Source of the DNA: Selaginella moellendorffii
Taxonomy: Eukaryota > Streptophyta > Lycopodiopsida > Selaginellales > Selaginellaceae
Length of the DNA: 64,000 nucleotides
Reading direction: 5' to 3'
Assembly: GCF_000143415.4 (NCBI RefSeq)
Contig: NW_003314264.1
Span: 4,215,229 to 4,279,228 of the forward strand
The notes under the pieces were generated by a model. It made no database searches and had not been told where the DNA came from. It saw only the letters and a list, made by a program, of their open reading frames with translations. Position numbers and translations under genes: made by a program. This document shows, one piece after another, positions 34,570 to 46,809 of this stretch (position 1 is its first letter; each line of letters opens with the position of its first letter).

Positions 34570-36111
34570 CTAAGTATCGCCACCTACGCCCGAACTAGCT
34601 AGCCTAGCTTCCAACTCGTTGAGCTCGTCCTCGTCCAGATCATCGTCCTCAACGTCTGGAATCGCTTCGTCGTCCTCGTCAATCTCGGCTGGATCCGCAG
34701 ACGCTGACGACGATCCAGCAGCAGCAGTTACCGCGGTATCAGTTGCCTGCAATGAAAAACAAAGACTTTGAGACATCTACAAGCTCCCATAGCCGGAGTT
34801 ACCTTCGAATCCTGAGCTTTGGAGCTACTTCCGGGTTCCTCTTCGTCTCTCTCATACTCGTCGCAAGCTTCCAAATCGTCGACGAACAAGCTTGCGTCAG
34901 AGGCAAAGAGTTCTCTTCCACTGCAACAACAGAAACGAATTAGCTCTCTAAAAGTGGAAACCACACCATACCTCATTCTGTCATTCTTCGCTCGTTCAGC
35001 CCTCTTCTGTGCCAACATCGCTTCCCTTTCCTGCTCCTTTCTCTTCTTCCATTCGCTGAAGATCGTAGCATTTAGAGGGGTGGTCGTCGAAACCTTTGTT
35101 CGCTGCAACAGGGAAACAGAGCTCTTAGCACGTAAAAAGCTCATCCAAAGAGTACCTGTTCTTCGATCTCCTCTTCAATGCTTAGTTTCTCAGCTTCCTC
35201 CTCCAGCAACGCCTTCATTTGAGACTTCAGAACGTACCCTGGTGGCAACGCATGTCGGTAATGGCAGTCTTTACCACCATTGGGACACACCCAGAACCAG
35301 CCATACTGCTTCTTCTCAACGGCATCCAGGAAGTACTTGCACACCTGAAAGTTTGCAACGTTACTACAAGATCCCAGAACAAAAGCCAAAGACATACTAT
35401 CTCGGTTGGTTTGTTGTTCATGTACTCGTTCCCTTTGGATTCCACAACCTTCTCCAGCGTCTCCTGGTCCCATTCTTCCATGGTCTCTGCTCACGAGCAC
35501 GGAAAGGAATATCAGAATAGAAAAGCTCGGGCTAAGACAACTCACCATTATCACGCTGGTCACTGTAGAGGTCGATCTTCTCTCCCTTTCTCTCCACATT
35601 GAGATCATGAGAGTACTTGCACTTGAATCCCTTGGCGCACTGTCCCCTCCTGAAAAACTCGCAAACGACTGACTTTGGATCGACACCTGAAATCGAGTAC
35701 AGCTGCTACTGGTTTTAACGTATAATAGCGTGGGGAAAAAAGCTTCTTGCAGACACTCACCAACTGGAACTTTCGGCTGGCTGATGGCAACCTTGAAGAG
35801 CTCATTCAGCTCCTTCTCCCGCTGAGTTTCCTCTTCCTTCTTTTTCTGCGAATTTCCCAAAACAAATCCCCGGTGAGAGAGGGAAACCCACGTTCCAACA
35901 AAATCCAGACCTTCTGAGCAGCTTTGGGATCCTCCTCGCGCTTGACACGAGACTGCACGGATTGCTGGAGGCTCGCCACATACTTCTGGACATTCTTACT
36001 CTTGTTCTTGTTCTTGAGCCCAAATGTCTTGTCCTCCACGAGCTTCTGCTTCTTCGCCAAATCGGCCTTCTGCTTCTCCTTGGACCCCTTGTCGGCGGCT
36101 TTCGGAGGCAT
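34570..36111 (-). CDS. CCCH zinc-finger protein, ZC3H15/DFRP1-like
   Basis: Multi-exon minus-strand gene starting [20 protein letters not shown] at 36111. After a Lys-rich N-terminus with the conserved [18 protein letters not shown] block come two CCCH fingers: [19 protein letters not shown], and later [20 protein letters not shown] followed by [10 protein letters not shown]. The DFRP region follows ([43 protein letters not shown]), then an acidic C-terminus ([20 protein letters not shown]). ZC3H15/DFRP1 proteins bind and stabilise DRG1-type GTPases on ribosomes. Plants have one or two such genes. TAG stop at 34570-34572. Telo-box-like CCCTAA motifs lie upstream near 36188. Confidence 0.92.
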
Positions 36112-36266
36112 TTCTTCGCGGAGATGAATCTACCAATCGATCGAGCCGCCCTGCCCTTGCGCCGATCAGCGCCTCCACTTCCCAAGCCCTAACCCTCATC
36201 AAAGAGAGCAAAAGCCCTAAACAAAAATGCGCTTGCTTTCTCAAAGAGGAAAAAAGAGGTTTTTTA

Positions 36267-36602
36267 TCACTTCTTCTTCTTGCTATGGCGATTTCTCCGT
36301 CGGAGCTTCTTGTGCTTGTGCTTGTTCATCTTCTTTCTCCTCTTCTTCTTCACGCTGCTCGCCTCGATCTCAATCTCGTCGCCATCGTGACCGGGCAGCC
36401 AAATTCCCTCTCCGGTCAGCGAATCCACATGAATGTAGCTCGATCCCTTGTTGATCTCCACCTTATCGAGGCAGTTCCTCTCAAATCTCCCATCTTCCCC
36501 GATCCAAGCGCCGGTTCTCGGTAGCAAATCACTCGGCGCAGCTACAAACCTCTTGACAGCCCACGCCGCGATCGCGCGCCTCGAGCACAAGCTTCTCAGC
36601 AT
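36267..36602 (-). CDS. Mitochondrial ribosomal protein mS38 (AURKAIP1/COX24 domain)
   Basis: Single exon, 111 residues from ATG 36602 (MLRSLCSRRAIAAWAVKRFV), a typical mitochondrial presequence rich in Arg and without acids. The C-terminus is the COX24/AURKAIP1 signature: SSVKKKRRKKMNKHKHKKLR followed by RRNRHSKKKK. This very basic tail is the defining part of mS38, a small-subunit mitoribosomal protein that reaches the decoding centre. The middle (SYIHVDSLTGEGIWLPGHDG) is the plant-specific linker. The stop is 156 bp from the start of the zinc-finger gene, and its 5' end is 107 bp from the TRM-like gene stop. Confidence 0.88.
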   Translation of the reverse strand: MLRSLCSRRAIAAWAVKRFVAAPSDLLPRTGAWIGEDGRFERNCLDKVEINKGSSYIHVDSLTGEGIWLPGHDGDEIEIEASSVKKKRRKKMNKHKHKKLRRRNRHSKKKK

Positions 36603-36709
36603 CACAAAGCCCTAAACCCGCGTAGCCAAGAGCCCTAGAAAACAGAGTGTATTATTCACATGAATATGCTGCCATTTTAAATTCAAACTCTCTGTGTGTA
36701 ACACTGTCG

Positions 36710-39700
36710 CTATAAATCCAAGCACTCCTCGTAGAGCTCGTTGAGAAGCTCGGCCTCCACCTCCACGCCTATCGCCTCCACGAAATTTTGGAGCTCCATC
36801 CATCGATCACCCTTCATCAAATACTTCTCGATCAGATTCTCCACCGTGTGCTGTAAATCTTCACCCTGGGGATACACGACGTAATCCGAGAGCGTCGACC
36901 ACACCTCGGCCACCAGGAGTCCTCCGCCAGGAACAGTCCGGACAGTCGAAAGCCACGGATCACACACGAACTTGTGTGTCAAGATCTCGTCCACCATGTC
37001 GAAGAGATGCCGCCGTTTCATGCTCGAGATCTTCGTCGTCTCTGCTGTGGAGACGTCCTCGGCTTGGGCCCTGTAGAATCCTTCCAGCTGCTGGAACAGC
37101 ATCGGGTCCAGAGCATGCGCCTGAGAGTGCTGCTCCACCAAAAAGCTGTCGCTGCCACTGTTCTTGATCAAGCCTGACGCGAGAAGGATGTTCTTCACGT
37201 AGACCTTCTGGCCGTCCTCCTCCTTGCACTTTTCCAGCTCCAGCCATTGGAGGTGGCCAGTGTCGTTCGAGCTTACACTTGTCTCGAGCTCGGGGTGTTG
37301 TTTCTCTTCCACAACAACCTTGTCCACAACCACGTCCGAAATCTCAAGATCTTCTTGATCGTTGTCATCCCACTTCAAGCGACGGAGATGAATTCGCAGC
37401 TCTGCCAGAAACAAAGTCTCTGTTTGCGTTCAAGCAGAAAAGGAGAACTCACCTTCCAGTTCCGAGCTGATCGTATCGAAGTCAACATGACCAGGACTCT
37501 CCTCAAAAGAGGACTCCAAAACGGATATTGGACTTGGTTGTCCACTGTTGTCGCTGCTTATGGATGCCTCATCAACGTCCACAGCTTCGACGACGTCTGT
37601 CGTCGGGCTGGCTTTAACGAGCTCCTCCTCTTCTTGCGAAACCTGCAGCAACTGGCCTTGCCATCAATCCGAGAAAGAAAAAAAAAAGACAAGAAATAGT
37701 ATGTTGACTAACCTCCTCTTTGTGACGCCAGCTTGAAACTTCCGAAGACAAATGTGAAGTTTCAGTAACCGACTGCTTGCTATAATCAGTTTCTTCTTCG
37801 CACGGACTGGCAGAAACTGTGGGAACGCTGTCATTTGACGAAACAAACGCCGAAGGCGATCTCGAAATATCTGTCTCTGGCTGGGATACTGCTTCCGAAA
37901 CACCGATGTCTGCTGTATACTCGGACTCTAACGTGTCCCTTGAATCGCTACACTCAAGAGAAGCCTCGTTTTCCCCCTGTGACTCGAATCCAGAAGATTT
38001 CAGAAGAAAACTTCCCCCATATCCCAGCAAGTCACTACCGGGAACTGCCTCACTATCCAAACTATAATCCCCTACCTTAGCACCCGCATCGTCTTGTACA
38101 GTATTTGTAAAATCCCTGTTAGTGAGATCTACGTTGTTTTTCCTAGCTTCAGAAGGCTGGCTTCTAGCTTTCCGGAAAGAATCGCCAAGCTTGTGAGATG
38201 TCTCGGGCAATACTTGTTGATTCTTTCGAATTCTATCCTTCCTTACCATCTGTTTGCTTATGCCACTTGAAGACACTATCTCCCTGTTCTGTGCTTCCGA
38301 GACTTTACTTATCCGGCTGCTAACGGACTGGTCAGGCACCAAGACAACGATGCCCTTCGACACAGGTCGTGGCATTGGCGGAGAACTCCCAGAAGCTTGC
38401 TGCCTCGGACGACTTGGTTTTTTCTGTACTGAAGAAAGCGAAGCCTTGAAGCCTGTATCCTCCACAGCCTCAACTTGAGGCTTTGGTCTCCTACTAGTTC
38501 TCCCAGTAGGCGTTGTTACCCCGTCACCCTTCAAGAATTCACTTCCACCGCCGAGTCTTGGACCGTCCGAGTTATCAAGTGTCACGTTTAGTCTCTTGCC
38601 AGCACCCTGTTCTTGTAGAGCATTCCTCGCCAAGTCTCGCACCACGCTTTCCCGGACTTGACGAGCGATTTCCTTGGCAATCTCCCTGGGATTGGCAGCG
38701 CCTTCATTCCTGGAAGTATCCGCAATCCTCCTCATATCATCGCAAGCCTCTGTTACCCTCCTAGAAGGAATAGTTTCGTCCCGGACGCTGTTTGCATATG
38801 GTCCTGGAGAAAAACTGGCCGAGGTAGGACTCGCGTTTCGGTTCGGACTCGGCTTGAGAACAACTATCCTCGTCGGGGCTTGGTTGTCAGGGACCAAATT
38901 CTTTATGATGTCTTCGCCAGCTCCAACCAAGTTGGAATGCCTGGAGAAATTCTTGAGTGCATCTTCTCTTCTACCCTCGATAACTTTCCTGACAATGGGA
39001 TTCCTGAGCCCCTCCGGTACTGGCCTGTCAATAGCAACGTTTCTGTGTGCGACTCCGGGAGTTTTTTCGATATGTTTACCAAGAACCGAGTCCTGATCCT
39101 CAACGTACTTCAGGAAAGCATCTCTGTTGGTCTGGAAGAAGTCGATCGCGTCTAAAAACTCCTTGGATTGATTCAGCTGCTGATTTGCTGCAAGCCACCT
39201 TTTGTCTGAGAGTTTCTCCCCAGTTAGCAAACGCGTCGCTTCGTTCAACTTCTCCCGCACAAGCATCTGTTTGAGAGCTAGCTGCCGCTTCATCTCCTCT
39301 ATCTCAAACACATCTGGTAACTCTCTTGCTGCCCCTCGCTTTTTGTTGTCCGAACCCCGAGGACGATTAAGCTTTGCCTTGTCTTCCACATAGTAAGATT
39401 CCTGGACCGGCAGTACCACTGTAGCTGCTGGAGGAGCCTGCTTAAACTCGTTTTGCCTTCTCGACTGTTTCTCCACTGCCTGCTTTGGAGTCACTTGGTC
39501 TCCCCCTTTCTTCTTGGCCTGCTTCGCCGGGACTGATTCGTTTGGGAGAGTATCCAAACCCATGAGCCGAGCGACCACGTTTGGGGGCCGAAAGTCCATA
39601 TCCCTGCCGCTGTGAGCCTTGAGTACATACTCGCTTCCCCCATGCACGAAGTTCATCTTCTTGTCAGGCGTCCTAGAGTTGGTCCGAGTTGTCTGCAAAC

Positions 39701-40006
39701 ACAACAACTTAGCCACAACCAAAAAATCAGAACTTCTTTCACCACGCTACTACTTACTTCCCCCTCCTCGCGCTTGGCTCTCGACTTCGGCGAATCTCTT
39801 CCCTTGTAGAGCTTGTCCATTTGGTAATCTGAAAGAAACACAAAAAGAAATCACAGTTTTTGCTACCAACACGAGTCGATCTACTTACCGAGAGCGATCC
39901 TCCTGTCATCGGGTAGCCTCTTTCCCGAGAGAGTTTCATTGAAGTCGAAGAGATGCATTCCACTAGCTGGGCCACCTCTGTCCGCGTACCTTCTCTCTCG
40001 AGCCAT
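36710..40006 (-). CDS. TRM/LONGIFOLIA-like protein (DUF3741 and DUF4378)
   Basis: Multi-exon minus-strand gene; exon 1 is 39889-40006 (MARERRYADRGGPASGMHLF). Exon 2 gives DYQMDKLYKGRD. The large central exon carries FRPPNVVARLMGLDTLP, the VARLMGLD motif of the TON1-recruiting-motif family, followed by a long disordered Ser/Arg/Gln-rich body. The C-terminal domain DUF4378 is seen as KVYVKNILLASGLI, DPMLFQQLEGFYRA, KRRHLFDMVDEILTHKF, and the end GVEVEAELLNELYEECLDL. Family members recruit TON1/PP2A complexes to microtubules and control cell elongation or division-plane orientation. Which TRM member this is cannot be told. Internal exon borders were not all resolved. Confidence 0.87.
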
Positions 40007-41969
40007 GAACAGAACCCGCAGCTACTAAATGGCTAGCCAAGCCTCTGCTAAAGCAGCTCCTGCGAAGGGCCTTGAGCTGAGAGTTGTGGATCCAGCATTT
40101 CTTTCCGTAGCACCCATCACGCAAAGACAAGGCGCCTTCACTCCAAAGCAACAATTCCACAGTGATCTCATGTGCGTTTCGTTTTGATCCCGAGGCTCAA
40201 AATTTTTCCCCTTCCCAGCACGATCACCACAGCCTGCATTTTCCCAGCTAGATATCGCAGATCCAAGCGCTGCCGAAACGCATCGCTAGCTCCTGAGAAG
40301 CCCTAAAATCGGAGCTCCAAAACCTGGATGCAAATCCCGTAATAATGTATCGAATCCAAATCCTGGAACCGCTGATCCCAGGAACCCTAGTCCGCCGCGT
40401 GACGAGAGGAGAGGGGTAATGCCAAAAAAACGCAATGTGGCAGCGAGAAACTAGCCTAGGCCTCCATAGCCGGCACCAGAAACAGCCACAGTTGTTCTAA
40501 ACAGGGCGCCGAATACGGTCACGCCACGTGTCCGCATCGCGCCTTCGCATCTCGACCGTCCGGGACCATATAGTTAACATGTCATTGTTTGCGCAAATCT
40601 AAGAATCACGACCACAACAATAGTTAAATGTCCTTGCTTAAATTACAGCATTGCCATTGTTGCTATTGCCTCTCCAACCTTATGTGCGATTCGTACACGA
40701 AGAGCCTTGGTACGGACTGGCACTGGTGGGTGAATTTAAAGACTTCCATGTTCCAGGCGGTCCCATTTTTGGTCACACCTTTCCTTTTGTGATTGTAGAT
40801 GTTATGTCCTTGTCAAGAAATTTATGCCCATTACACTCTTCTACCGCCATTTTAGATGTTTCCATTCCTTGGAATGCCTTACGATCTTCCAATTAGCTCA
40901 AAACACTTGCGGTGGTCTCGAGCTCAATTTCCAAAGCGACCAGCTTTTCTGTTTCTCTGCTGTACTGCTGTTGTGCCCAGAGAGAGGTGTATGATCGCTC
41001 AAGCTCAAGCATGCGTTCGGGCTCTCGTTTCTTGGCACCTCACAGCATTGCTATTATTTCTCTGCACGTTCCAGCAGAGATCCGCCAAGCAAAACTTTGG
41101 GTGTTTTCCTGTTTATTAAGTGCTATAAGATTGTTAAGGTGGTTGAGTCTATATTTGGGAAAAATGTTTTAAATATCTTCAAAAATGTAGAATATATTCA
41201 GGTATATGCTTTAGGAACCAAAAAACAAAACTCTAAACTCTAAAATTTTTATACCTACACAAACCATGTTAGCAAATAAATTACATCTCTGGATGGCTTG
41301 CAATGTTGGCACTGGCAAATGCTGGCTGGGAGAGTGATGTGTTCTAGCATCTCCTTTTGCAGTTCCTCTCCTTAGATTGCAGCATTGAGTTCTAAAACTT
41401 TAATGTCCTCAAACTCACTCTTTAGAAGGCTGCCCGCCACCACATTGTACTAGAGGCCCCAAAGAGACTCATGAGAGTGTTTCCAATCCCGGACGTCCAG
41501 CCCAGTGGAAGCAATCCAGAAACAAAATCTTCTCAAGCCAAGAAGTAGGAGCAGTAGGAATGGAGTGGGCATTCCCCTCAAGGAGCTGAGAAAGGCTGTG
41601 AAGAATATAGCTTACGGTTTGACGACCTCAAGGATCATCAAAAGCAGTGATTCTGGCTCCCATCACTGTGCCAGAATTAAGCTTCGATCATGGTGGCCTA
41701 GTCTTTACTGCTCATGCCATCAAACATGAACTCTGCCCTGATCAGGATCCCACAGTTGGCATACATCACCATCAATGAAGTCTCCATAACCAAGTCCCAA
41801 CTAAGTTCAAAGAAGATGGAAGGACCCTGGCATGGCTGGCAAGGATCCATCAATAGCATGGCCTTAATCTAGAGTTTGGATCTTAAAATGCTGCAAGAGA
41901 AGGTTGGAGAGCCAAATAAAGTTGTTGGTTAAGGCTTCCAAGTTCATCTGGTGGAAGGTCCTAATTGCT
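40007..41969. other. Promoter side of TRM-like gene, then gene-free DNA
   Basis: The first 500 bp should contain the TRM-like promoter and 5' UTR (telo-box-like CCCTAAAA near 40302, a CCACGTGTCC element near 40526). Beyond about 40.6 kb I recognise no gene; open frames are short and lack known motifs. Confidence 0.45.
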
Positions 41970-42060
41970 GGGAGATTACATGGTTTTTCCAGCATTTATC
42001 CCACCCTCGCAATTCTTGGTTGCTGGGGTAAATGCTGGAAAAAACACCATATAATCTCCC
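41970..42060. repeat. 91-bp foldback hairpin, about 35-bp arms
   Basis: The left arm (from 41970, GGGAGATTACATGG and on to CCAGCATTTATCCC) is the reverse complement, with few mismatches, of the right arm that ends at 42060 (GGGGTAAATGCTGG ... ATAATCTCCC). The loop is about 20 nt. It could be a tiny MITE/foldback element or a hairpin-RNA precursor. Confidence 0.75.
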
Positions 42061-42561
42061 CTATGAACGAAAATGACATATATATGTCATATATGTGCCA
42101 GTGCATATGATATGGACAATGCAATATTTGAGATAATATTGGCAACTACCATTCAGTAGATTGGAGCTTGAGCCTGTTGCCCCTGGAAGATTTCATGTTA
42201 AATAGCACTCCTTGGGTATTACCTTCCATTATCAGCCCCTCCATGAAGGGCTGTCCTTCACATAATTATTTTATTTAGACAACTTACATTAAGGTTTTTT
42301 CTTTTAATATTGACAAAGAAAGATTCTTGATTGATCTTAATTTTCACAAGAAAATTTAAACGATTATTTTGAAATGGCTTATGAAAACAGAATGGTTTTT
42401 GGGAATTTCCATTTCTTAAGTCCATATTAAAGTCCTATCAAATAATCTAGATCAAATTAGTAACCTGTATATTATGTAAATAAATTTTAATTGAATAAAT
42501 AAAATATGTAATTTGATGTAATTTAATTTTTTAATTGTAAAATAAATATTTAAATTTATAC
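42061..42561. other. AT-rich flank of gypsy element
   Basis: No gene or repeat recognised. Confidence 0.5.
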
Positions 42562-42737
42562 TGTGAGTGCTTGGAATATGAAAAGGGAATACAGAAAATG
42601 TACATATTAATTAGCCCAAAAAACTTAGCTTATATACAAGAGCAAGTGGTCCGGATTGAAACTAATCTGATGGTTACCAAAATCCCACTATGCTAATATT
42701 AGTATACGGCATCATAATTGTACACTTGGACTTCACA
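42562..42737 (-). repeat. 3' LTR of gypsy element A
   Basis: Direct repeat partner of 45238-45411, about 85% alike by eye, with TG...CA ends. Confidence 0.8.
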
Positions 42738-43317
42738 TCATTCTTTCTTCTTGAAATAATGGAAGACCATTAGAATTCTCTTATAAATGGGTTGGGATCT
42801 AGAGGAACATTAAAAGAAGGCATTAATGGATCTATAAGTGGTATTAGTTGTTCCTGATCTTTTTGTATGAAGTGTTTCAATTGCTGCACATGCACAATTT
42901 ATAGAAGATCAGCTTGTTGAATGTTATGCTAAACCTCATAAACTTACAATTCAACTTGCCGCAACACCTGATACGGTCCTTTGCATTGAACAAGGAGCCC
43001 CTTAGATAAACCATGTACCGTAAGATGGGGAAAATGGACTAACATGTAAGTGGAAGATGATGGGAGTTATAACACTATTGTTGTCCCACTTGTATGCAAC
43101 CTAAGTGTTCGGTAGACTTTACTCGGATAAGAAGAAGAATGCTCGTCAAATACTAATCCCACGACTTAGCATCGGTAGCTAGTGGCAATTGCGAAGGTAA
43201 ACCTAGCTCCGTTGGTAATATTGGATCATAACCATATAAAAGTTTATATAATGAAGCACCAATAGAACTCTACATCCTTGTGACATATGCATATTGAAAA
43301 AATAGCAAATAACCATC

Positions 43318-43847
43318 TCAATTCGAATGTTGAAAGTTCACGTACTTTGTGATCATTCCTTTAAATGTCTGAACGAGCTGTTCCACTAAACTGTCTGATT
43401 GTGAATGATAAGCAATTGTGAAAGTGTAGTGTATTCCCAATCGAGTTGTCAAAACACAAAATGCCTTAGCCATAAATGCAGGACTATTATCCGAAAGAAT
43501 CCACTCCAGACAAAAATGTTGGAACACCACTCGATTGAGGAGGAAGTATTCAACAATAGTTACAGAAGCACTAGCAAGAGCATTAACTTCCACCTAACGA
43601 GTCAATAGTTAGAAACAATGATAACATATTCATTGCCAATAGTCGATCGTGGAAAAGGTCCTATAAGATCAAATGCCACCAACTCAAATGGACGAGAAAT
43701 TATAATTGACTCCAACCATCCTTCCATGGCACGAGAGGGAGTATTACAATGTTGGCACCAAACACAATTACACATATACTGAATAACATCACATTGCATT
43801 TTCGACCAATAGAAAAACTTGTACAGCTTCTTGGTCATATAACACAA
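43318..43847 (-). pseudogene. Gypsy integrase remnant
   Basis: Two adjoining open pieces on the minus strand. The first (43602-43847) has FYWSKMQCDVIQYMCNCVWC, the H2C2 zinc-binding region, then FDLIGPFPRS, the start of the catalytic core. The second (43318-43593) has WILSDNSPAFMAKAF, GIHYTFTIAYHSQSDSLVEQ, the D...E region of the core (usual form ILSDRGxxF ... YHPQTDGQxE). A stop separates them. Several usual residues are changed, so it is inactive. Confidence 0.85.
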
Positions 43848-44219
43848 GTGTAGATGGCAACGTGTGGCAATAGGTCAAGCAATAAAAGATAAACTCAAAC
43901 CTATATCAACTAATACAGAGAGAATAATAGGAGACCTTTTGTTATAAAAACAAGCTTGGAAAGTAAATACTGAATGAACCGGTGCCAAGTGAACCTCTTG
44001 ATGATACTTTCAAAAGAAAGATGAAAGAGTCATTGATTTATTCGTGCAAGGTCCCTTCGTTACTTGTGCGATTCCTCATTTCTTGGATGCATCTTGGTAT
44101 CCAGACCTTCCATTGCAGTAACACCAATAGGACGTTGTTAATGCCAAGGTCTCCATTCAGGAAATGGAGGTTGCCAATCCAAAAAATGCTGACAACGCCG
44201 ATAAATGTGACCAACTTTA

Positions 44220-44964
44220 TCACATGCCTAATAGTGAACATCACGGCCATGACCATGACCTCACCCTTATCTTTGGACTTGAGCAACAGTAGCGTCAACC
44301 TCCATTGGAACAGAATCATCACCCACAGAAAGTGGAACGGAAGGATATGTAGCAAGAAGTGGAAGAGACGATGTTTCATAATGTTGTTCCAAGTGAAGAG
44401 CATCGTCAAGAGTGGCTGGAGCAAGTGCATGCACAAGTCCGACAAGATCTTGACGAAGTGCTAGCAATAACATTCTTAGTTTGATTTGCTCCAACATATT
44501 TAGCTCCACACGAAGCAAGAGGTTTCAGAAACGAATGCTAAATTGCATTACCGACTGAGATTGCCTTTGACGAAGACGATGCAATTGCTAGAAGGCATCA
44601 TCACAATTGTCAGCATGTTCAAATGTGCGTTTGAAGATGTCTAGGAGAACACTCCAATCCCCATGAGTGGCTGCACTCAAACCATTGTACCACTACAGTA
44701 CTATCCTTTGGAGACACGTGAGAAACTCACACAAATATTAAGTATCATCCCTAAGAATGATATGTGGCAATCACTATGAAGTGATCGAATCAATATTACA
44801 CATCATCCTTAGGATTCCCACAAAAGAACTTTGGCCTAATGCAAGGATTGGCACCAAGAGCAAGAAGAGTTGTACAATGTGCCGTGAATGCTGCCATCAA
44901 CTAAATTTGGTTGTTCAATTACAACCGTATAGCATCAAGCAATTGCACCAATTGTTACTCCAGA
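44220..44964 (-). pseudogene. Gypsy gag remnant
   Basis: Minus-strand frames give MLLLALRQDLVGLVHALAPA and TLDDALHLEQHYE, a gag capsid-like pattern, and lower down a zinc-knuckle-like CDKVGHIYRRC. Frame breaks are present. The assignment rests on pattern and on its place upstream of the integrase piece. Confidence 0.55.
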
Positions 44965-45237
44965 ATCAGAGGAGGAAACTACTACTTTGCTATAGAGATG
45001 AATGAAAAGGAAAGAATAAAAAAAGGGAAATGAGAAAAAACTAAAAGGAAAGGGAGATCTACACAATAGAAAAGCTAGATCTAAACCAAAATCCTAAAAT
45101 GAAATAACAAAAGAAAGGAAATGGAAAAAACTAGATTTAGACGATTTAGACGATTTAGACAAAAGCTAGATCTAAACTAAAATCCCAAATTCAAGCACTC
45201 CTCAAGGACAATAAAAAGTGCCTCTCATCTCCACTAA

Positions 45238-45411
45238 TGTGAATGCTTGGAATATGAAAAAGGAATACAGAAAATATGCATATTAATTAGCTCAAAAACC
45301 TTAGTTTATATACAAAAGCAAGTGTTCCGGATTGAAACCAATCGAACAGTTACCAAAATCCCACTACGTTAATATTAGTATACAGTCGTAGCCATATACT
45401 TTGACCTCACA
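45238..45411 (-). repeat. 5' LTR of gypsy element A
   Basis: Direct repeat partner of 42562-42737. On the minus strand this is the upstream LTR. No convincing primer-binding site is seen next to it. Confidence 0.8.
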
Positions 45412-46809
45412 ATACTTATAAAATATTTTCATTAATAATTGTGATAGATTAATTAGAATTTTGAATTAACTCAATTATTAAGATTAAAGTTTATCAATCC
45501 AATAAAACTACTTTATATATCAAATTAAAAAGACAACTTAAGCATTAGTTCATTTTTTAGTTTATTGAAGATTTTTAACTGAAGCTTCAATATATTTTCT
45601 TTTTCATTGAATCTATCTGTTTAGATTCAAAAAATTATTACATATTTTATATAATGCATATTCTAATTAAGAAGTAGAAATAAAAGTAATTTTTCACTGT
45701 ATTACATTTAGTACAATGAGCTTTTATTTTACTGTATTGTAAATATAGCTTTTTTCTCAAGAAATAATTTATATGTTTAGAATATGCTTGGATATTCTAG
45801 TTTATTCTACTATATTTAGACTTTTTATAATAACACACCTCCAAGTATATTAGTATTCTATTGATTACTTTTATTTTATACACATTTATAATTCATAAAC
45901 TTTCTTAAACACTAATGCTTGATTACAACCCACAAATAACCTAAGATAGAATTGTCGTGAGCTCTTCTTCTTCAAACAAGGATTACCAATCCTCATTGCA
46001 GTTTTTCTGAAGGCATTGACATTTAATATTTTAAACTAAATAACACTTAACATCCTATAAGCTCTCTTTGAACCATGGAGATTTTGTGGCCAGTTTAGCT
46101 GTTGGTGTGGCAGGGTACATGTTTAAGCAGTTGTATCCCAATATGTTGCCTCAATTGCAATTGATAGATATTCTTCCACAAGCTCAATCCCTGGTATATC
46201 AGTAACAAATCTAACATTAAATTTGGACTAAAGAGAAACTTGTAACATGATTTATTATGTTATTGTGATTTTTTGTTATATAATAAGTTTATCTTCAGAT
46301 ATATTTAAAAATCTAGTTCAAATGAATTCTAAACTAATGATATAGTTTGATTTAAATAGGATGAATATAGCATTTTATTTATGAAATCTAATTTTAAAAA
46401 TTACAATGTTACTAGTGCAGAATTTATGAAAAGAGTTATTAATTATTATTTTGTATTTTAAAATTATACAAAACACAATATCAATATCACTATGCTTAAA
46501 TTTAAATATAACTGTTAGCAAAAACTGCAGATATAATGAAATTTATCCTGTATTATTTTCACTAGATACCATGTATTATGCTTTTTGCACTTAGTGTTTA
46601 TTTTGTAATGCTAAGGTAATATTCTAGAAGTAAAATAGTTTTCTTTTAATTTTGTAATTTATATAGTAAATGACAAAATATTAATAATATAAGTGCTAAA
46701 AATTATATTGTAAGAGTTTTTCTTGATGAATATAGATAATAATTAAATTTTTTTACTTTTACTTGACAATAGAAGTTAAAATTTATATAATAATTTTTAT
46801 ATTTCAAAG
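45412..46809. other. Very AT-rich DNA, nothing recognised
   Basis: No open frame of note. Probably old decayed transposon sequence. Confidence 0.4.

Larger units (their letters stand above)
42562..45411 (-). mobile_element. Degenerate Ty3/gypsy element A with short LTRs, lacking PR-RT-RH
   Basis: Two direct repeats of about 175 bp (42562-42737 and 45238-45411) both start TGTGA.TGCTTGG and end TCACA. Both are flanked by ATAC (42558-42561 and 45412-45415), a possible 4-bp target duplication. Between them, on the minus strand, are a gag-like part and an integrase part, in that order. The purine-rich tract expected next to the 3' LTR is present (AAGAAGAAAGAATGA on the minus strand, just above 42737). 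About 150 bp lie between gag and integrase, so protease, RT and RNase H have been deleted. Stop codons and frameshifts make it non-autonomous and dead. Confidence 0.82.
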
